Shown here: in pieces, positions 51,276-60,910 of the stretch
Numbering within the stretch: position 1 is the first letter of the stretch
How the letters are laid out: each line of letters begins with the position of its first letter
Assembly: GCA_910585805.1 (NCBI GenBank)
Contig: CAJUFB010000009.1
Location: forward strand, 1 to 64,000
Direction of reading: 5' to 3'
Length of the DNA stretch: 64,000 bases
From: an uncultured Acetatifactor sp.
GTDB taxonomy: Bacteria > Bacillota > Clostridia > Lachnospirales > Lachnospiraceae
Made by a program: the position numbers and the translations under genes
Notes under the pieces: model-generated
Seen by the model: the letters and a program-made list of their open reading frames with translations, nothing else
What the model was told of the DNA's origin: nothing
Database searches by the model: none

Positions 51276-54200
51276 TTACAGACTCTTTTTCAGGACAGCC
51301 TCCCACTTGTCTTTCAGCGCCTCCAGGCGGGTATTCAGACGGAAAATATCCGCCTTCTTACGGGCAATCTGGTCTGCCAGACTTTGCTGCTCAGGAATGG
51401 ACGGCAGCGGGATCGGAAAATCCAGAACCTTTTTCTTGTCCGCTCGGGGCATCTTCACATTGCTTCCGATATTCTGCATCTCATAATCAAAAAACGGATC
51501 CGATGACACAAATCCAAAGACATATTCCGGTACTGCTTTCTCCTCATCCACGACCAGAACCAATACATCCCCGGAACTGCCGCCATGGTTGTCTGCCAGC
51601 CATGCTTTCTTTAAATAAGGGCGAATATTGGAAAGCAATATATTACCTGGATGATATGCTGTCGCGGTGCCGGATGTGGGTACAAAATCGGATGCTCTTT
51701 TCCCGGCTACATTTGGCAGCAGATTATCCACACCTACATAAGTATCCCTGTCCAGAGACTGAGCACTTACTTTTTCAATGGAATATGACGCAATTTTTCT
51801 CAGCTTAACATGCCCTGTGACAGTCTGGCTGCATTGTTCAATGACTGCCGCTATCGCTCTCTGCGTGTCGGCGATCTCTGTCTGCAGGGTCTGTTCCTCC
51901 CTTTCGATGCGTTGGAGTTCATCGACAATTTTCTGCTGGACCTCCAGCGGAGGAAGCGGGATCCTGAATTGCCCGATCTTTTCCTTGCTGATCTCAGGAT
52001 AAGTCATTCCGCCTGCCAGCGCTTCGATCGCTTTGGCCTCATATTTTAATATGTAATAGAGATATTCATAGTGTATAAAAGACTCTTTACACACAAAATT
52101 TTTATAGCCCTGATTCGTTGCCGCAGGTACCTTGGCAATGGACACATCTCCTATGGTAGCGCGGCTTGAAAACAGAACCGAATTAACAGGCATAAGCGTA
52201 GCATTGCAGCTGTTCAGTCCTGCTTCCGTTATGGTACGTTCCGTGGAATACAGATATTTCTGTTTCGTGTCAGCCAAGGTTGCCCAACAGATATTTCCAT
52301 CCCAGAACTCCGGAACGCTGGTATCGGGCGTCCCGCCGTTAAATATGTCCACCACATTTCCCAAAGGGACAAGGGGGTATTTGCTCTGTAAAAAGCTCTT
52401 GAGCCGTTTTCCCAGATTGATGGATTGACTGAATCTGCCCGTTCCGAACTCAATAAACTGAAATAACCGGCCATAAAATACATTTCCTGCCATACTGGGA
52501 TCAATATCGATTCTTTCACCCAGAAAAGCCCGGTAAATATATCCGTTGGCCTTCCGGGGGTTCAGGCGGTCAGCCTCATCATACAGCTTTGTGCCGGCGG
52601 GAAGCCAGTGAAGCCCCTCGTGTCCGCGGCGTTCGCTGAATTCGTAGCCCAGGAATTGCTTTTCCGCTTTTCCTTTTCCGGTTTTGATCAATACGATTTC
52701 CTGCGGATAGGTCAGCAAAAAGCAGAGAAGCTTCTCTTTCTCAATGCGAATGGCGTCTTCTGTATAGTTTTCGCCGAAAGTCTTCCTGTAATCAGCATAA
52801 AGCTCGTGTTCTTTCATGGTCTCCGTGGGAGTACCGGAGAACAGACTGACATAATCATCGAGAGCCAGTTCGTCATAGACGCAGGCGGCATAAGCGGAAA
52901 AGGCATGTTCCGTTCCCATGACAGTCACATCGGCATTTGTGACAAAGAATTGCTCGATCTCCTGCATGACGGTCTTGTAGTCATTATTGCTGCGGCGCTC
53001 CAGGAATAAGATGACCGTATTGGTTCCCGTTTTCATGAATGTGCCGGCTCCCAGTTCCACGATGGCTTTTATATAGAAGTATTTCAGCAGGATTTCTCTG
53101 GTCCTGGCATAGATCCCTCCATTGGTCAGGATGGAGCTGGGCAGAATAACGGCCGCCCAGCCGCCTGCTTTTACCAGCTGTTTCATCCGCTCCACAAAAA
53201 GACACTCTATTTCCGAACTGTTATCCGACAGATACGGGTAAAGCTCAAAGGATTCCCCGCCACACATAACCGTGCCCTTGAAGGCATCCACGGAATAGGG
53301 AGGATTGGAGATCAGGATATCAAATTGTCCGTTCTCCCTTCCGGCGGTGCGCTTCAGCTTTCCGCGGTATGTTTTGCTTTTTGCAAAATGGTCCAGACCG
53401 TTGGCCCAGACCACATTGGCTTCCCCGTCACCGTTAAAAAATGCGCTTACTTTCGTTGTCTTCACCAGGCGGTTATCCAGATCGATCCCGTAGACAGTAT
53501 CCTTGGCCCATTGGAACTTTATAAATCCCTGCCAGACCTGAAACTGCCTTCTCACATCAGGGGAGGCTCCCTGAAGTTTGATTGCCCCCGAGTCGATGAT
53601 GGCCTGCATCTGGGACATGTATTCTGTAAGGAAATGCCCGCTGCCGCAGGCATAGTCAATGACTGTGGGCAGAGGCTCGGGCAGCCTTGCGTCGACGCGC
53701 TTTTGTATCAGTTCCCGCAGCGGCAGGGATGCCAGGATAAAACGCGTGATGGGAACCGGGGTAAAATACTGCCCGGCTTCCTGCTTCATGCTGGTATTCA
53801 GCAGCAGCTCAAAAAAGTTTCCCAGAAATTCGTGTTTCTGCGCATATCTGAACTGATATACCTGAAGCAGTTCCACGATTTCCCGTACTACCTTTGCATT
53901 GAGTTCAAAGGTCCTTTCGTCCTGTACCTCAACAAAGGCAAAGTTAGGGCTCTTTTTCAACCGGGTGTTGGTATACATCTCCATGACCCATCGCCTTGTA
54001 TCCGGATCCAGATTTGCCAGTCGCTGTATCACATCCTCCTGTTTATAATCAATGATATCGATCTCAAGAAAACGCCACATTCCCTCCTTGTAGAGATCAT
54101 TCAGCCTCAGCTGCAGGCTCTCGTCCGTATCGCTTTCCAGCCACTGGAATTCCAGCTCATCCTCCGGGTCCTTATTCTCATCCACGATCTTGCAGACAAA

Positions 54201-54998
54201 TAGATTGAGTAGCTTGTTAAAAGCATTGGGCTTGTCTGAAATTGCGTTATGACGCAGAATTTCCATGATCTGATGGAAGACCTTTCCGCCGTCCTGCTCT
54301 TCCAGCACTTTCAGCTCTCCATAGGTAAGCGCCCGGTGTCTTATATGATAGGGAGCGGCATAGCTGTCAAATATGCCGTTGTCTTTAAAATTCTTATTCC
54401 AGTGGTCGTATATTTCCTTGACTCCGGACAGGCTTCTCCATCCGTCTTCCACGTCAATGACGGCATTGTCATATTCCGCCGCGCTGTTCACCCGGGAAGT
54501 ATAGAGACATAGATACTCCGCGTCCCTGTCGCTGGAATAATAGGAAAACAGCTGTCCTCCGTTTTTGGACATCCTGGCTTTTTCTTTTTCGTATTCCTCT
54601 CCCCATGTCTTGCATTCGATCATGAGAAACGGTACTCCGGCTGCGGTCTTGACCAGAATATCCAGTCTGCCGGAACGCCCCCGGCCGGAAGGATATGTCT
54701 TTTCCAGTTCAATGCAGGCAGGAGCGTATCCTTTTAACAGCAATCGGTCCACACATTCCAGAACCACAAAGTTTTCCGCCTGTGAAAAATTGCAGGTAGT
54801 CTTTTCCCAGACTTTTACAGTATTCTGTTTCGGCTCCTCCTCCGGATCATAAATGATCTTCCCGCTGTTAAAATCTATGAAAATGGTATATCCGCTATGG
54901 GAAGCATAGGTCTTGCAGTAAATCCCGCTTTTACCATTTTGAGGGGCAAAACCCATCGGAACGATCCAGTTTTTTACGGCATCTGTATTTAATTGCAT
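51276..54998 (-). CDS. Single-chain restriction-modification enzyme (nuclease-methylase-specificity fusion)
   Basis: A 1,240-residue protein that combines all three RM functions. At 100-135 is a PD-(D/E)XK-type nuclease core of the HsdR N-terminal kind (RLDILV with D113, IECK with E128 and K130). At 380-700 is an N6-adenine methylase with motif I (IDYACGSGHFLTEY, 447-460) and motif IV NPPY (565-568). From about 874 to the end are two HsdS-like target recognition domains separated by a long helix (VQQKIVDELQRIEREEQTLQ). Length and order resemble type IIB/IIG enzymes such as AloI, which methylate a bipartite site and cut on both sides. GGAGGAGGGAGG lies before the ATG. No separate hsdR, hsdM or hsdS genes are near. 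Confidence 0.9.
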   Translation of the reverse strand: MQLNTDAVKNWIVPMGFAPQNGKSGIYCKTYASHSGYTIFIDFNSGKIIYDPEEEPKQNTVKVWEKTTCNFSQAENFVVLECVDRLLLKGYAPACIELEKTYPSGRGRSGRLDILVKTAAGVPFLMIECKTWGEEYEKEKARMSKNGGQLFSYYSSDRDAEYLCLYTSRVNSAAEYDNAVIDVEDGWRSLSGVKEIYDHWNKNFKDNGIFDSYAAPYHIRHRALTYGELKVLEEQDGGKVFHQIMEILRHNAISDKPNAFNKLLNLFVCKIVDENKDPEDELEFQWLESDTDESLQLRLNDLYKEGMWRFLEIDIIDYKQEDVIQRLANLDPDTRRWVMEMYTNTRLKKSPNFAFVEVQDERTFELNAKVVREIVELLQVYQFRYAQKHEFLGNFFELLLNTSMKQEAGQYFTPVPITRFILASLPLRELIQKRVDARLPEPLPTVIDYACGSGHFLTEYMSQMQAIIDSGAIKLQGASPDVRRQFQVWQGFIKFQWAKDTVYGIDLDNRLVKTTKVSAFFNGDGEANVVWANGLDHFAKSKTYRGKLKRTAGRENGQFDILISNPPYSVDAFKGTVMCGGESFELYPYLSDNSSEIECLFVERMKQLVKAGGWAAVILPSSILTNGGIYARTREILLKYFYIKAIVELGAGTFMKTGTNTVILFLERRSNNDYKTVMQEIEQFFVTNADVTVMGTEHAFSAYAACVYDELALDDYVSLFSGTPTETMKEHELYADYRKTFGENYTEDAIRIEKEKLLCFLLTYPQEIVLIKTGKGKAEKQFLGYEFSERRGHEGLHWLPAGTKLYDEADRLNPRKANGYIYRAFLGERIDIDPSMAGNVFYGRLFQFIEFGTGRFSQSINLGKRLKSFLQSKYPLVPLGNVVDIFNGGTPDTSVPEFWDGNICWATLADTKQKYLYSTERTITEAGLNSCNATLMPVNSVLFSSRATIGDVSIAKVPAATNQGYKNFVCKESFIHYEYLYYILKYEAKAIEALAGGMTYPEISKEKIGQFRIPLPPLEVQQKIVDELQRIEREEQTLQTEIADTQRAIAAVIEQCSQTVTGHVKLRKIASYSIEKVSAQSLDRDTYVGVDNLLPNVAGKRASDFVPTSGTATAYHPGNILLSNIRPYLKKAWLADNHGGSSGDVLVLVVDEEKAVPEYVFGFVSSDPFFDYEMQNIGSNVKMPRADKKKVLDFPIPLPSIPEQQSLADQIARKKADIFRLNTRLEALKDKWEAVLKKSL

Positions 54999-55026
54999 AA
55001 GCCTCCCTCCTCCCCGATATGCTCAG

Positions 55027-55055
55027 ATTATATCACAGCCGTTTCCTGTTTGCCA
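55027..55055 (-). promoter_or_regulatory. Promoter of the RM gene
   Basis: On the minus strand TATAAT (55027-55032), preceded by TGTGA as an extended -10, with TGGCAA (55050-55055) 17 bases upstream. The remaining 55056-55302 holds no gene or clear signal. Confidence 0.55.
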
Positions 55056-55302
55056 GTATCTATCCCGGAAAATATCATAAAATGGAGTTTCTGATCCCCA
55101 AATTCCGAAACGGATAAAGCACGAACACTTGTTCTTTTTATGTTAGCACATATGATCTCAATATGCAAGTGTTTTTTGGGATTCCTTCAGCAATTCATTC
55201 ACAGGTATTTACAGGAAGGCGGGATGCCATGGTTATTGTTCACGGCCTGGCCGCTCACGGCAACATGCCAGGCACATTTCTCTGTCATTTAAAGATTTAT
55301 GC

Positions 55303-55331
55303 TTGTTTCCTGCTTTTCGGTATCGTATAAT
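55303..55331 (+). promoter_or_regulatory. Promoter of the sugar isomerase/epimerase gene
   Basis: TTGTTT (55303-55308) and TATAAT (55326-55331), 17 bases apart. Confidence 0.7.
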
Positions 55332-55442
55332 AACAAGAAGGAAATTTTTACCGCGGAAGGGTCCGGCGTTTCCGGAGAAGGAAAATGATCTGGATCAGAC
55401 TTCTGGACTTTTATAGCGAGAAAAGAAATGGAGGAATCAGAA

Positions 55443-56279
55443 ATGCAATTAGGGATCAGATTACACGATACCACAAAACTCCCCTTTGAAGAGCGGATTG
55501 CGCAGGTGCATGAGCTTGGTTTTGCCTGCGGGCATCTGGCCCTGTCAAAGGTGATCGATGAGTTTTCCACGGCTGACGAGGCTCTGACGCCGGGGCTTGC
55601 TATGTATATAAAAAACGTCTTTGCGAAAAATCAGGTAGACATAGCCGTCCTGGGCTGCTACCTGAACCTGGCGAACCCCAGCCAGGAGCAGCTGGCCGAG
55701 ACCATGCATCATTATATGGCGCATATCCGTTTTGCGTCCTGGCTGGGCTGCGGCGTAGTGGGTACGGAGACGGGCGCACCCAACGAAACCTACACCTTTG
55801 TGCCGGAATGCCATACGGAAGAGGCATTGCAGACCTTTATCAAAAATCTCCGCCCCATCGTGAAATATGCGAAAAAGATGGGCGTGGTAGTGGCGATAGA
55901 GCCGGTATACCGTCACATTGTATGCAATCCCAGACGCGCCAGAAGAGTGCTGGATGAGATTAACTCTCCCAATCTGCAGATTATCTTCGACCCGGTGAAT
56001 CTGCTGGACGTGGAAAATTACGCGGACAGACAGTCCGTTATAGACGAGGCTCTGGAACTGCTTGGCCCTGACATCGCGGTGGTGCATCTGAAAGACTGCG
56101 CCCTCAGGGACGGAAAGCTGCTTTCCATGGGATGCGGTTTGGGCGAGATGGACTATACTTCTATCTTAAAATACATGAAGGAGCATAAGCCTTATATCCA
56201 TGCCACCCTGGAAGACACCAGGCCGGAGAACAACCAGAGAGTGAAGCATTTCATAACCAGAAAGTACGAGGAAGCATAA
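55443..56279 (+). CDS. Sugar phosphate isomerase/epimerase-like TIM-barrel protein
   Basis: A 278-residue AP-endonuclease-2/xylose-isomerase-like barrel. Metal-ligand candidates are in VVAIEPVYRH (Glu), LQIIFDPVNLLD (Asp), VVHLKDC (His/Asp) and IHATLEDTRP (Glu). The family includes ketose 3-epimerases, inosose isomerases and related cytosolic enzymes. ATG 55443 is chosen because GGAGGA lies 7 bases upstream and MQLGIRLHD starts the first beta strand; an ATG at 55428 is less likely. It stands alone under its own promoter, with an inverted GC-rich repeat (GGGCTGCTGC/GCAGCAGCCC) behind it. The substrate is unknown. Confidence 0.85.
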   Translation: MQLGIRLHDTTKLPFEERIAQVHELGFACGHLALSKVIDEFSTADEALTPGLAMYIKNVFAKNQVDIAVLGCYLNLANPSQEQLAETMHHYMAHIRFASWLGCGVVGTETGAPNETYTFVPECHTEEALQTFIKNLRPIVKYAKKMGVVVAIEPVYRHIVCNPRRARRVLDEINSPNLQIIFDPVNLLDVENYADRQSVIDEALELLGPDIAVVHLKDCALRDGKLLSMGCGLGEMDYTSILKYMKEHKPYIHATLEDTRPENNQRVKHFITRKYEEA

Positions 56280-56382
56280 ATTTTCCGGGCTGCTGCGGAA
56301 CTGGAAACAGCAGCAGCCCCGCCCGGTGCCCGCGGCGGGAGAGCAATGCCGGTGCTTTTATCCGGACCATACATGGAAATGG

Positions 56383-57255
56383 CTACAGGCTTCTCTTCCC
56401 GCCCCCATGCTCATTCCGCCACTGCCTGGGAGATACCTGATACGCGTTTTTAAAGGCTCTGGAGAAGTGCAGCTGGTTGGGGTAGCCCACTACATTTCCA
56501 ATATCTGCAATCGATAAATCGGTAAGCTTCAGGAGTTCCGTAGCCTTGGTCATACGGTAGGAAATGAGGAACTCCTGAGGTGTCTTACCCATACTTTCAT
56601 GAAAAATCTTCCCAAAGTAACTCCGGTTCAGACCGCAGGCCGCAGCGATATCTTCCACGGAGATATCATTCTGAAAATTCTGCTCAATAAAAGCGAATGC
56701 CTCCTTTATGTAGAAATCCCGCAGGCGGTTCCCCTTACCTAACTGGGCGGAAGTGGAGGAGCGCAGCAGGCTGTCTATAAACAGATAGAGATGTCCGATC
56801 AGATGAAAAGGAGATTCTTCTCTGTGATTTACGATATACAGCATTTCTTCTTTCATTGTCTCGTATATATCCTTATAACGCGCCTTATATACGGGATTGG
56901 CCGGATGCAGGCCCGCCAGTTCAACGGTTTCCTTGGCCCGCAGCCCGTCAAATTCCAGCCACACATATTCCCAGGGAAGCTCCCTGTCCGCGATATAGGT
57001 ACACACCTGACCCGGAAACAGCAGAAAACCCTGTCCGCTTTTCACCTGATAGGTCACATCCGTTCCTTTGCCGTTGTCTGCAATCAGCTTCCCCGTTCCG
57101 GAGAGACACAGATGGAACAGGTAATGGTTTCTGGCGGCCGGGCCGAAGGAATGGGAAGGGTCAGTTGGCAGATACCGGAGACATGGGGTGAAATGCAGCA
57201 GCCTGGTGCACTCCCTGATGGGGTATGCCCTGGGCAGGAATAAGGCAAAAAGCAA
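56383..57255 (-). CDS. AraC-family regulator with damaged N-terminus
   Basis: An arabinose-type regulator of up to 290 residues. The cupin sensor (PSHSFGPAARNHYLFHLCLSGTGKL, KSGQGFLLFPGQVCTYIADRELPWEYVWLEFDG) and the C-terminal double helix-turn-helix (NDISVEDIAAACGLNRSYFGKIFHESMG, LSIADIGNVVGYPNQLHFSRAFKN) are intact. The first 30 or so residues, however, are antisense to a permease fragment. The only possible start is TTG 57255, with no ribosome binding site, so the natural beginning seems to have been lost at a junction near 57170-57215. It may be non-functional. Relatives control alpha-galactoside operons like the one partly left here. Confidence 0.7.
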   Translation of the reverse strand: MLFALFLPRAYPIRECTRLLHFTPCLRYLPTDPSHSFGPAARNHYLFHLCLSGTGKLIADNGKGTDVTYQVKSGQGFLLFPGQVCTYIADRELPWEYVWLEFDGLRAKETVELAGLHPANPVYKARYKDIYETMKEEMLYIVNHREESPFHLIGHLYLFIDSLLRSSTSAQLGKGNRLRDFYIKEAFAFIEQNFQNDISVEDIAAACGLNRSYFGKIFHESMGKTPQEFLISYRMTKATELLKLTDLSIADIGNVVGYPNQLHFSRAFKNAYQVSPRQWRNEHGGGKRSL

Positions 57256-57778
57256 GTTCTACAGTTTCGTATACATCTTTATCGTCAGCGGTATGTTCGT
57301 GCCCTTTGCCATCCTGATGATGCCTCTGGCAAAGCAGACAGCGGAGCTTCATCTTGCAAACTGGGGCGGCGTCATTATCCTGTATGTGGTATTTTATATG
57401 CCCATGAACGTTATGCTGTATTCCGGGTACCTGGTGAATATCCCCATCGCTTTGGAGGAGGCTGCCAGGGTGGACGGCGCTTCCACCTGGAGAACCTACT
57501 GGAGTATTATCTTCCCGGTGATGCGCCCCATGCATGCCACGGTGGCCGTCATCACGGCGCTGGCGGTGTGGAACGATGTGATGACGCCGCTGATTATCAT
57601 GGCGGGCTCCGGGCAGAACACCCTGCCCCTGGCGCAGCTGAACTTCCAGTCCCAGTTCGGAACCAATTACAATCTGGCATTTGCGTCGTATCTGCTGTCA
57701 CTGATCCCGATTTTGATCTTCTACGGAATCTGCCAGAAACAGATCCTGAACGGAGTCACCAACGGAGCGGTGAAATAA
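57200..57778 (+). pseudogene. 5'-truncated carbohydrate ABC permease (MsmG/MalG-like)
   Basis: The last roughly 190 residues of a MalG-type permease, from SLMGYALGR onward, with the EAA loop LEEAARVDGASTWRTYWSIIFPV and the family end ILNGVTNGAVK. About the first third (two helices) is absent. The upstream side turns directly into the AraC gene on the opposite strand, and no binding protein or first permease is present. It therefore looks like the remainder after a deletion. The product could not form a normal permease. Confidence 0.85.
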
Positions 57779-57793
57779 CGGCGCGGGATTCAG

Positions 57794-57854
57794 CCGGCAT
57801 CTTTCGCTCGTGAGTCGGGATGCAGGGCAAGTTTCAATGATCGTCAGTATATAT
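57794..57854 (+). repeat. Family D intergenic element, partial copy
   Basis: Shares GCATCTTTCGCTCGTGAGTC, GGATG, GGCAAGTTTCAATGATCGTC and AGTATATAT with the right two thirds of the element at 63068. Confidence 0.75.
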
Positions 57855-57877
57855 TGTAAAAAAAGACAGTCTGTCTC

Positions 57878-57906
57878 TTGCATGATCGGAGAAGATTGTA
57901 TAAAAT
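57878..57906 (+). promoter_or_regulatory. Promoter of the GH36 gene
   Basis: TTGCAT (57878-57883) and TAAAAT (57901-57906) with a 17-base spacer, so the alpha-galactosidase can be transcribed although the upstream importer genes are gone. Confidence 0.65.
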
Positions 57907-57941
57907 AAGTTTCAAAGAAAAAGTGGCAGGAGCAAAAAACG

Positions 57942-60131
57942 ATGGCGGTAAAGTATCAGGAAGAAGATCATATTTTTACATTGCAGACGGAACATACAAC
58001 CTATCAGATGAAAGTGGATGAGTTCGGGTTCCTCCTGCATCTATATTATGGCGGGAAGGCAGAGGGGTGCATGGATTATCTCCTGACCTGCAGCGACAGG
58101 GGGTTCTCCGGAAATCCTTTTGACGTGGGGGCGGACAGGACTTATTCCATGGATGTGCTGCCCCAGGAGTATCCCTGTCTGGGAACAGGGGATTACCGGA
58201 ACTGCGCAGTCAATATCCGCAATGCGGACGGCTCCGAGTGCTGTGACCTGCGCTATGCGAGCCATGAGGTCAGAAAGGGGAAATACAGTCTGAAAGGCCT
58301 GCCGGCGGTATTTGCCGGCGAGGAGGAAGCCGATACGCTGGAAATCTGCCTGGAAGACAGGGTCAGCGGGGTACAGGTACGGCTTTTGTACGGGGTGCTG
58401 GAGAAAGAAGATATCATTACCAGGAGCGCGGTCATCCGCAACGGCGGCAGCGGAACGGTTGTAGTGGAAAAAGCGTCTTCCGCCTGTCTGGATTTCGTTA
58501 CCGGAGAGTATGATATACTCAGCTTTTACGGGAGACATGCCATGGAGCGCAATTTCCAGAGAACGAGAGCTGCGCACGGGACATTCCGCATCGGAAGCCG
58601 CAGAGGAACCTCCAGCCACCAGTATAATCCGGCGGTTATGCTGGCTGAGAGGGAGACATCAGAGGATGCGGGAAGTTGCTATGGCATGATCTTTGTGTAC
58701 AGCGGGAATTTTCTGTGCGAGGCGGAGCAGGACCAGTTCGGGCAGACCAGGCTGCTGATGGGACTGCAGGAGGAATTGTTCCATTATCCCCTGAAAGCAG
58801 GGGAGAGCCTGGTGGTTCCGGAGACGATTCTGGGGTATACGGAGAATGGTTTCGGGGCATTGTCCCGCATGTTCCACCGCTGTATCAGGAACCACATCTG
58901 CCGGGGGAAATATGCCCATGGACCTCGTCCGGTGCTGCTGAACAGCTGGGAGGCGTCCTATTTCGACTTTGACGGGGAGAGCATCTGCAGGCTGGCGGAG
59001 GACGCGGCCGCCCTCGGAATCGATATGGTTGTCATGGACGACGGCTGGTTCGGCAAGCGGGACGACGACAACAGCGGGCTGGGAGACTGGACGGTGAACG
59101 AGGCGAAGCTGGGTCTTACGCTTGGGGAAATGATAGGGAGAATCAACGGGCTGGGCGTGAAGTTCGGGATCTGGATCGAGCCGGAGATGGTGTCCGAGGA
59201 CAGCGAGCTCTATCGGGAACATCCGGACTGGGCGCTGCAGATTCCCGGGAGGAAACCGGTCCGGGGCAGGAATCAGCTGGTGCTGGATTTTTCACGGGAA
59301 GACGTCAGGGAATATATTTTTAAGCGTATATGCGGCGTGCTGGACCAGGGGAATATCGAATATGTAAAATGGGATATGAACCGCAGCATTACGGATGTAT
59401 ATTCCGTGGAAAAGGATCAGGGAAAGATCCTGTATGATTATGTGCTGGGGGTGTATGATTTCCTGGAGAAGCTGACAGAGAGGTATCCCTGGATGCTGGT
59501 AGAGGGCTGCAGCGGCGGCGGAGGGCGTTTCGACGCGGGAATGCTGTACTATACGCCCCAGATCTGGTGCAGCGACAATACGGACGCGGCGGACAGGCTG
59601 CGCATCCAGTATGGGACGTCATTCTTCTACCCGGCGTGTACGGTGGGCTCTCATGTGTCGGCAGTGCCCAACCATCAGACAGGGCGGAAGTGCAGTCTGC
59701 ATACCAGGGGCGTGGTGGCCATGGCGGGAACCTTCGGCTATGAACTGGACCCCGGTAAGCTGACGGAGGAAGAGAAAGCAGAAGTCAGGGCACAGGTGGC
59801 CCGGTATAAGAAATATGCCGATTTGATTCGGACGGGGGACTATTATCGGCTCTCGGAGCCTTTCCGGGATGTCTGCGCGGCGTGGGCGTTTGTATCCGAA
59901 GACAGGAGCAGGGTGCTGCTGAATGTGGTAATGCAGGAAGTCCGCGGGAATATGCCGACTTGTTATGTGAAACTCAAAGGGCTGGATCCGGATGTTCTTT
60001 ACAGGGATACGGAATCCGGCAGAAAATATTACGGTTCCGCGCTGATGCGTGCAGGGCTGCCGATTCCGGCCGGGATGGGAGAGTATCGGGCTTATCAGGC
60101 GGAACTGGCGGTTTGCTCCAACGGGCAATAG
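57942..60131 (+). CDS. Alpha-galactosidase, GH36
   Basis: A 729-residue GH36 enzyme of full length. The N-terminal beta-supersandwich (to about 320) is followed by a TIM barrel with MDDGWFGKRDDDNSGLGDW, the nucleophile D478 (EYVKWDMNRSITDVYS) and the acid/base D545 (IWCSDNTDAADRLRIQYG), then a C-terminal beta domain. It releases alpha-1,6-linked galactose from raffinose-family sugars or galactomannan in the cytosol. GGCAGGAG lies upstream of the ATG. It follows a remnant importer permease and an AraC gene, the usual neighbours of such an enzyme. Confidence 0.95.
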   Translation: MAVKYQEEDHIFTLQTEHTTYQMKVDEFGFLLHLYYGGKAEGCMDYLLTCSDRGFSGNPFDVGADRTYSMDVLPQEYPCLGTGDYRNCAVNIRNADGSECCDLRYASHEVRKGKYSLKGLPAVFAGEEEADTLEICLEDRVSGVQVRLLYGVLEKEDIITRSAVIRNGGSGTVVVEKASSACLDFVTGEYDILSFYGRHAMERNFQRTRAAHGTFRIGSRRGTSSHQYNPAVMLAERETSEDAGSCYGMIFVYSGNFLCEAEQDQFGQTRLLMGLQEELFHYPLKAGESLVVPETILGYTENGFGALSRMFHRCIRNHICRGKYAHGPRPVLLNSWEASYFDFDGESICRLAEDAAALGIDMVVMDDGWFGKRDDDNSGLGDWTVNEAKLGLTLGEMIGRINGLGVKFGIWIEPEMVSEDSELYREHPDWALQIPGRKPVRGRNQLVLDFSREDVREYIFKRICGVLDQGNIEYVKWDMNRSITDVYSVEKDQGKILYDYVLGVYDFLEKLTERYPWMLVEGCSGGGGRFDAGMLYYTPQIWCSDNTDAADRLRIQYGTSFFYPACTVGSHVSAVPNHQTGRKCSLHTRGVVAMAGTFGYELDPGKLTEEEKAEVRAQVARYKKYADLIRTGDYYRLSEPFRDVCAAWAFVSEDRSRVLLNVVMQEVRGNMPTCYVKLKGLDPDVLYRDTESGRKYYGSALMRAGLPIPAGMGEYRAYQAELAVCSNGQ

Positions 60132-60266
60132 CCTGGGCGGATATCCGTATGCCATTGCCGTGAAATGCAGGGGAATGAGGAATCTGGCATACGGCGGCGG
60201 GGTGCCGGGACACGCCCTGATGAGCCGGCTGCACGTTTCCGGCCGGGAAGGTGCACTTTTTCCATA

Positions 60267-60295
60267 TTGAAGACTGTCTTTGAAGGCCATATAAT
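60267..60295 (+). promoter_or_regulatory. Promoter of the small protein gene
   Basis: TTGAAG (60267-60272) and TATAAT (60290-60295), 17 bases apart. Upstream, CCGTATGCCA (60145) and TGGCATACGG (60185) form a 10-base inverted repeat without a T-run. Confidence 0.7.
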
Positions 60296-60370
60296 TAAGA
60301 GAAGAAAAGTAAACCGTGGAAAATGGAAATGGAAAAGAGAAGAGGCAGAACAGGAAAAGGAGGCCGGAAT

Positions 60371-60796
60371 ATGCCGAATGTGGATTACAGAAGGGAAATC
60401 AGGGAGGCCATGCAGGCCGGACAGGAGGCGCTGAATTATCTGAATCAGGCGAAGGACTGCCTGAACAGCGCCGGAAACTGGGGAATCGTGGATATGCTGG
60501 GAGGCGGGATGCTGACGACCCTGATCAAGCGTTCCAAGATGAAGGATGCGGATGCACTGGTGCAGCAGGCCCGGAGCGCCATGAAGCGTTTCCAGAAGGA
60601 ATTGATGGATGTGGACAATATTCCGGAATTCCGGATAGAGACGGGAGATTTCCTCACCTTTGCGGATTATTTCTTTGACGGCATCGTGGCGGACTGGCTG
60701 GTTCAGTCCAAGATTAATGATGCCAAAAGACAGGTGGACAATGCAATTGTAAAGGTGAATTATATCATGGGGCAGCTGAAGAGCCTTTTCATTTGA
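60371..60796 (+). CDS. Small helical protein of unknown function
   Basis: A 141-residue, mostly helical protein that I do not recognise by name. It reads MPNVDYRREIREAMQAGQEALNYLNQAKDCLNSA, a short Gly-rich turn (VDMLGGGMLTTLIKRSKM), then heptad-like helices (DADALVQQARSAMKRFQKEL, IVADWLVQSKINDAKRQVDNAIVKVNYIMGQL). The turn with GWG/GGG could border a short membrane-contacting hairpin, but there is no clear transmembrane segment or signal peptide. AGGAGG lies 8 bases before the ATG, so a longer frame from 60323 is rejected. It has its own promoter and terminator, making it a single-gene unit. Confidence 0.75.
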   Translation: MPNVDYRREIREAMQAGQEALNYLNQAKDCLNSAGNWGIVDMLGGGMLTTLIKRSKMKDADALVQQARSAMKRFQKELMDVDNIPEFRIETGDFLTFADYFFDGIVADWLVQSKINDAKRQVDNAIVKVNYIMGQLKSLFI

Positions 60797-60805
60797 TGAG
60801 CGGAG

Positions 60806-60842
60806 AGGGCTGACGCGGATTTTGGTCAGCCCTGTGTTTTTC
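60806..60842 (+). terminator. Terminator of the small protein gene
   Basis: AGGGCTGAC (60806-60814) pairs with GTCAGCCCT (60825-60833), followed by GTGTTTTTC. Confidence 0.85.
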
Positions 60843-60910
60843 GTTACCGTTTTAACAATGAAAAGGCGGCATTCCGTACATCTTTGCAGAGTACAGGATA
60901 TCATTATACT

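Noticed and set aside
56280..56382. Terminator behind the sugar isomerase/epimerase gene
   Set aside because: The GGGCTGCTGC/GCAGCAGCCC stem is followed by GC-rich sequence without a T-run, so it is mentioned only as an inverted repeat.
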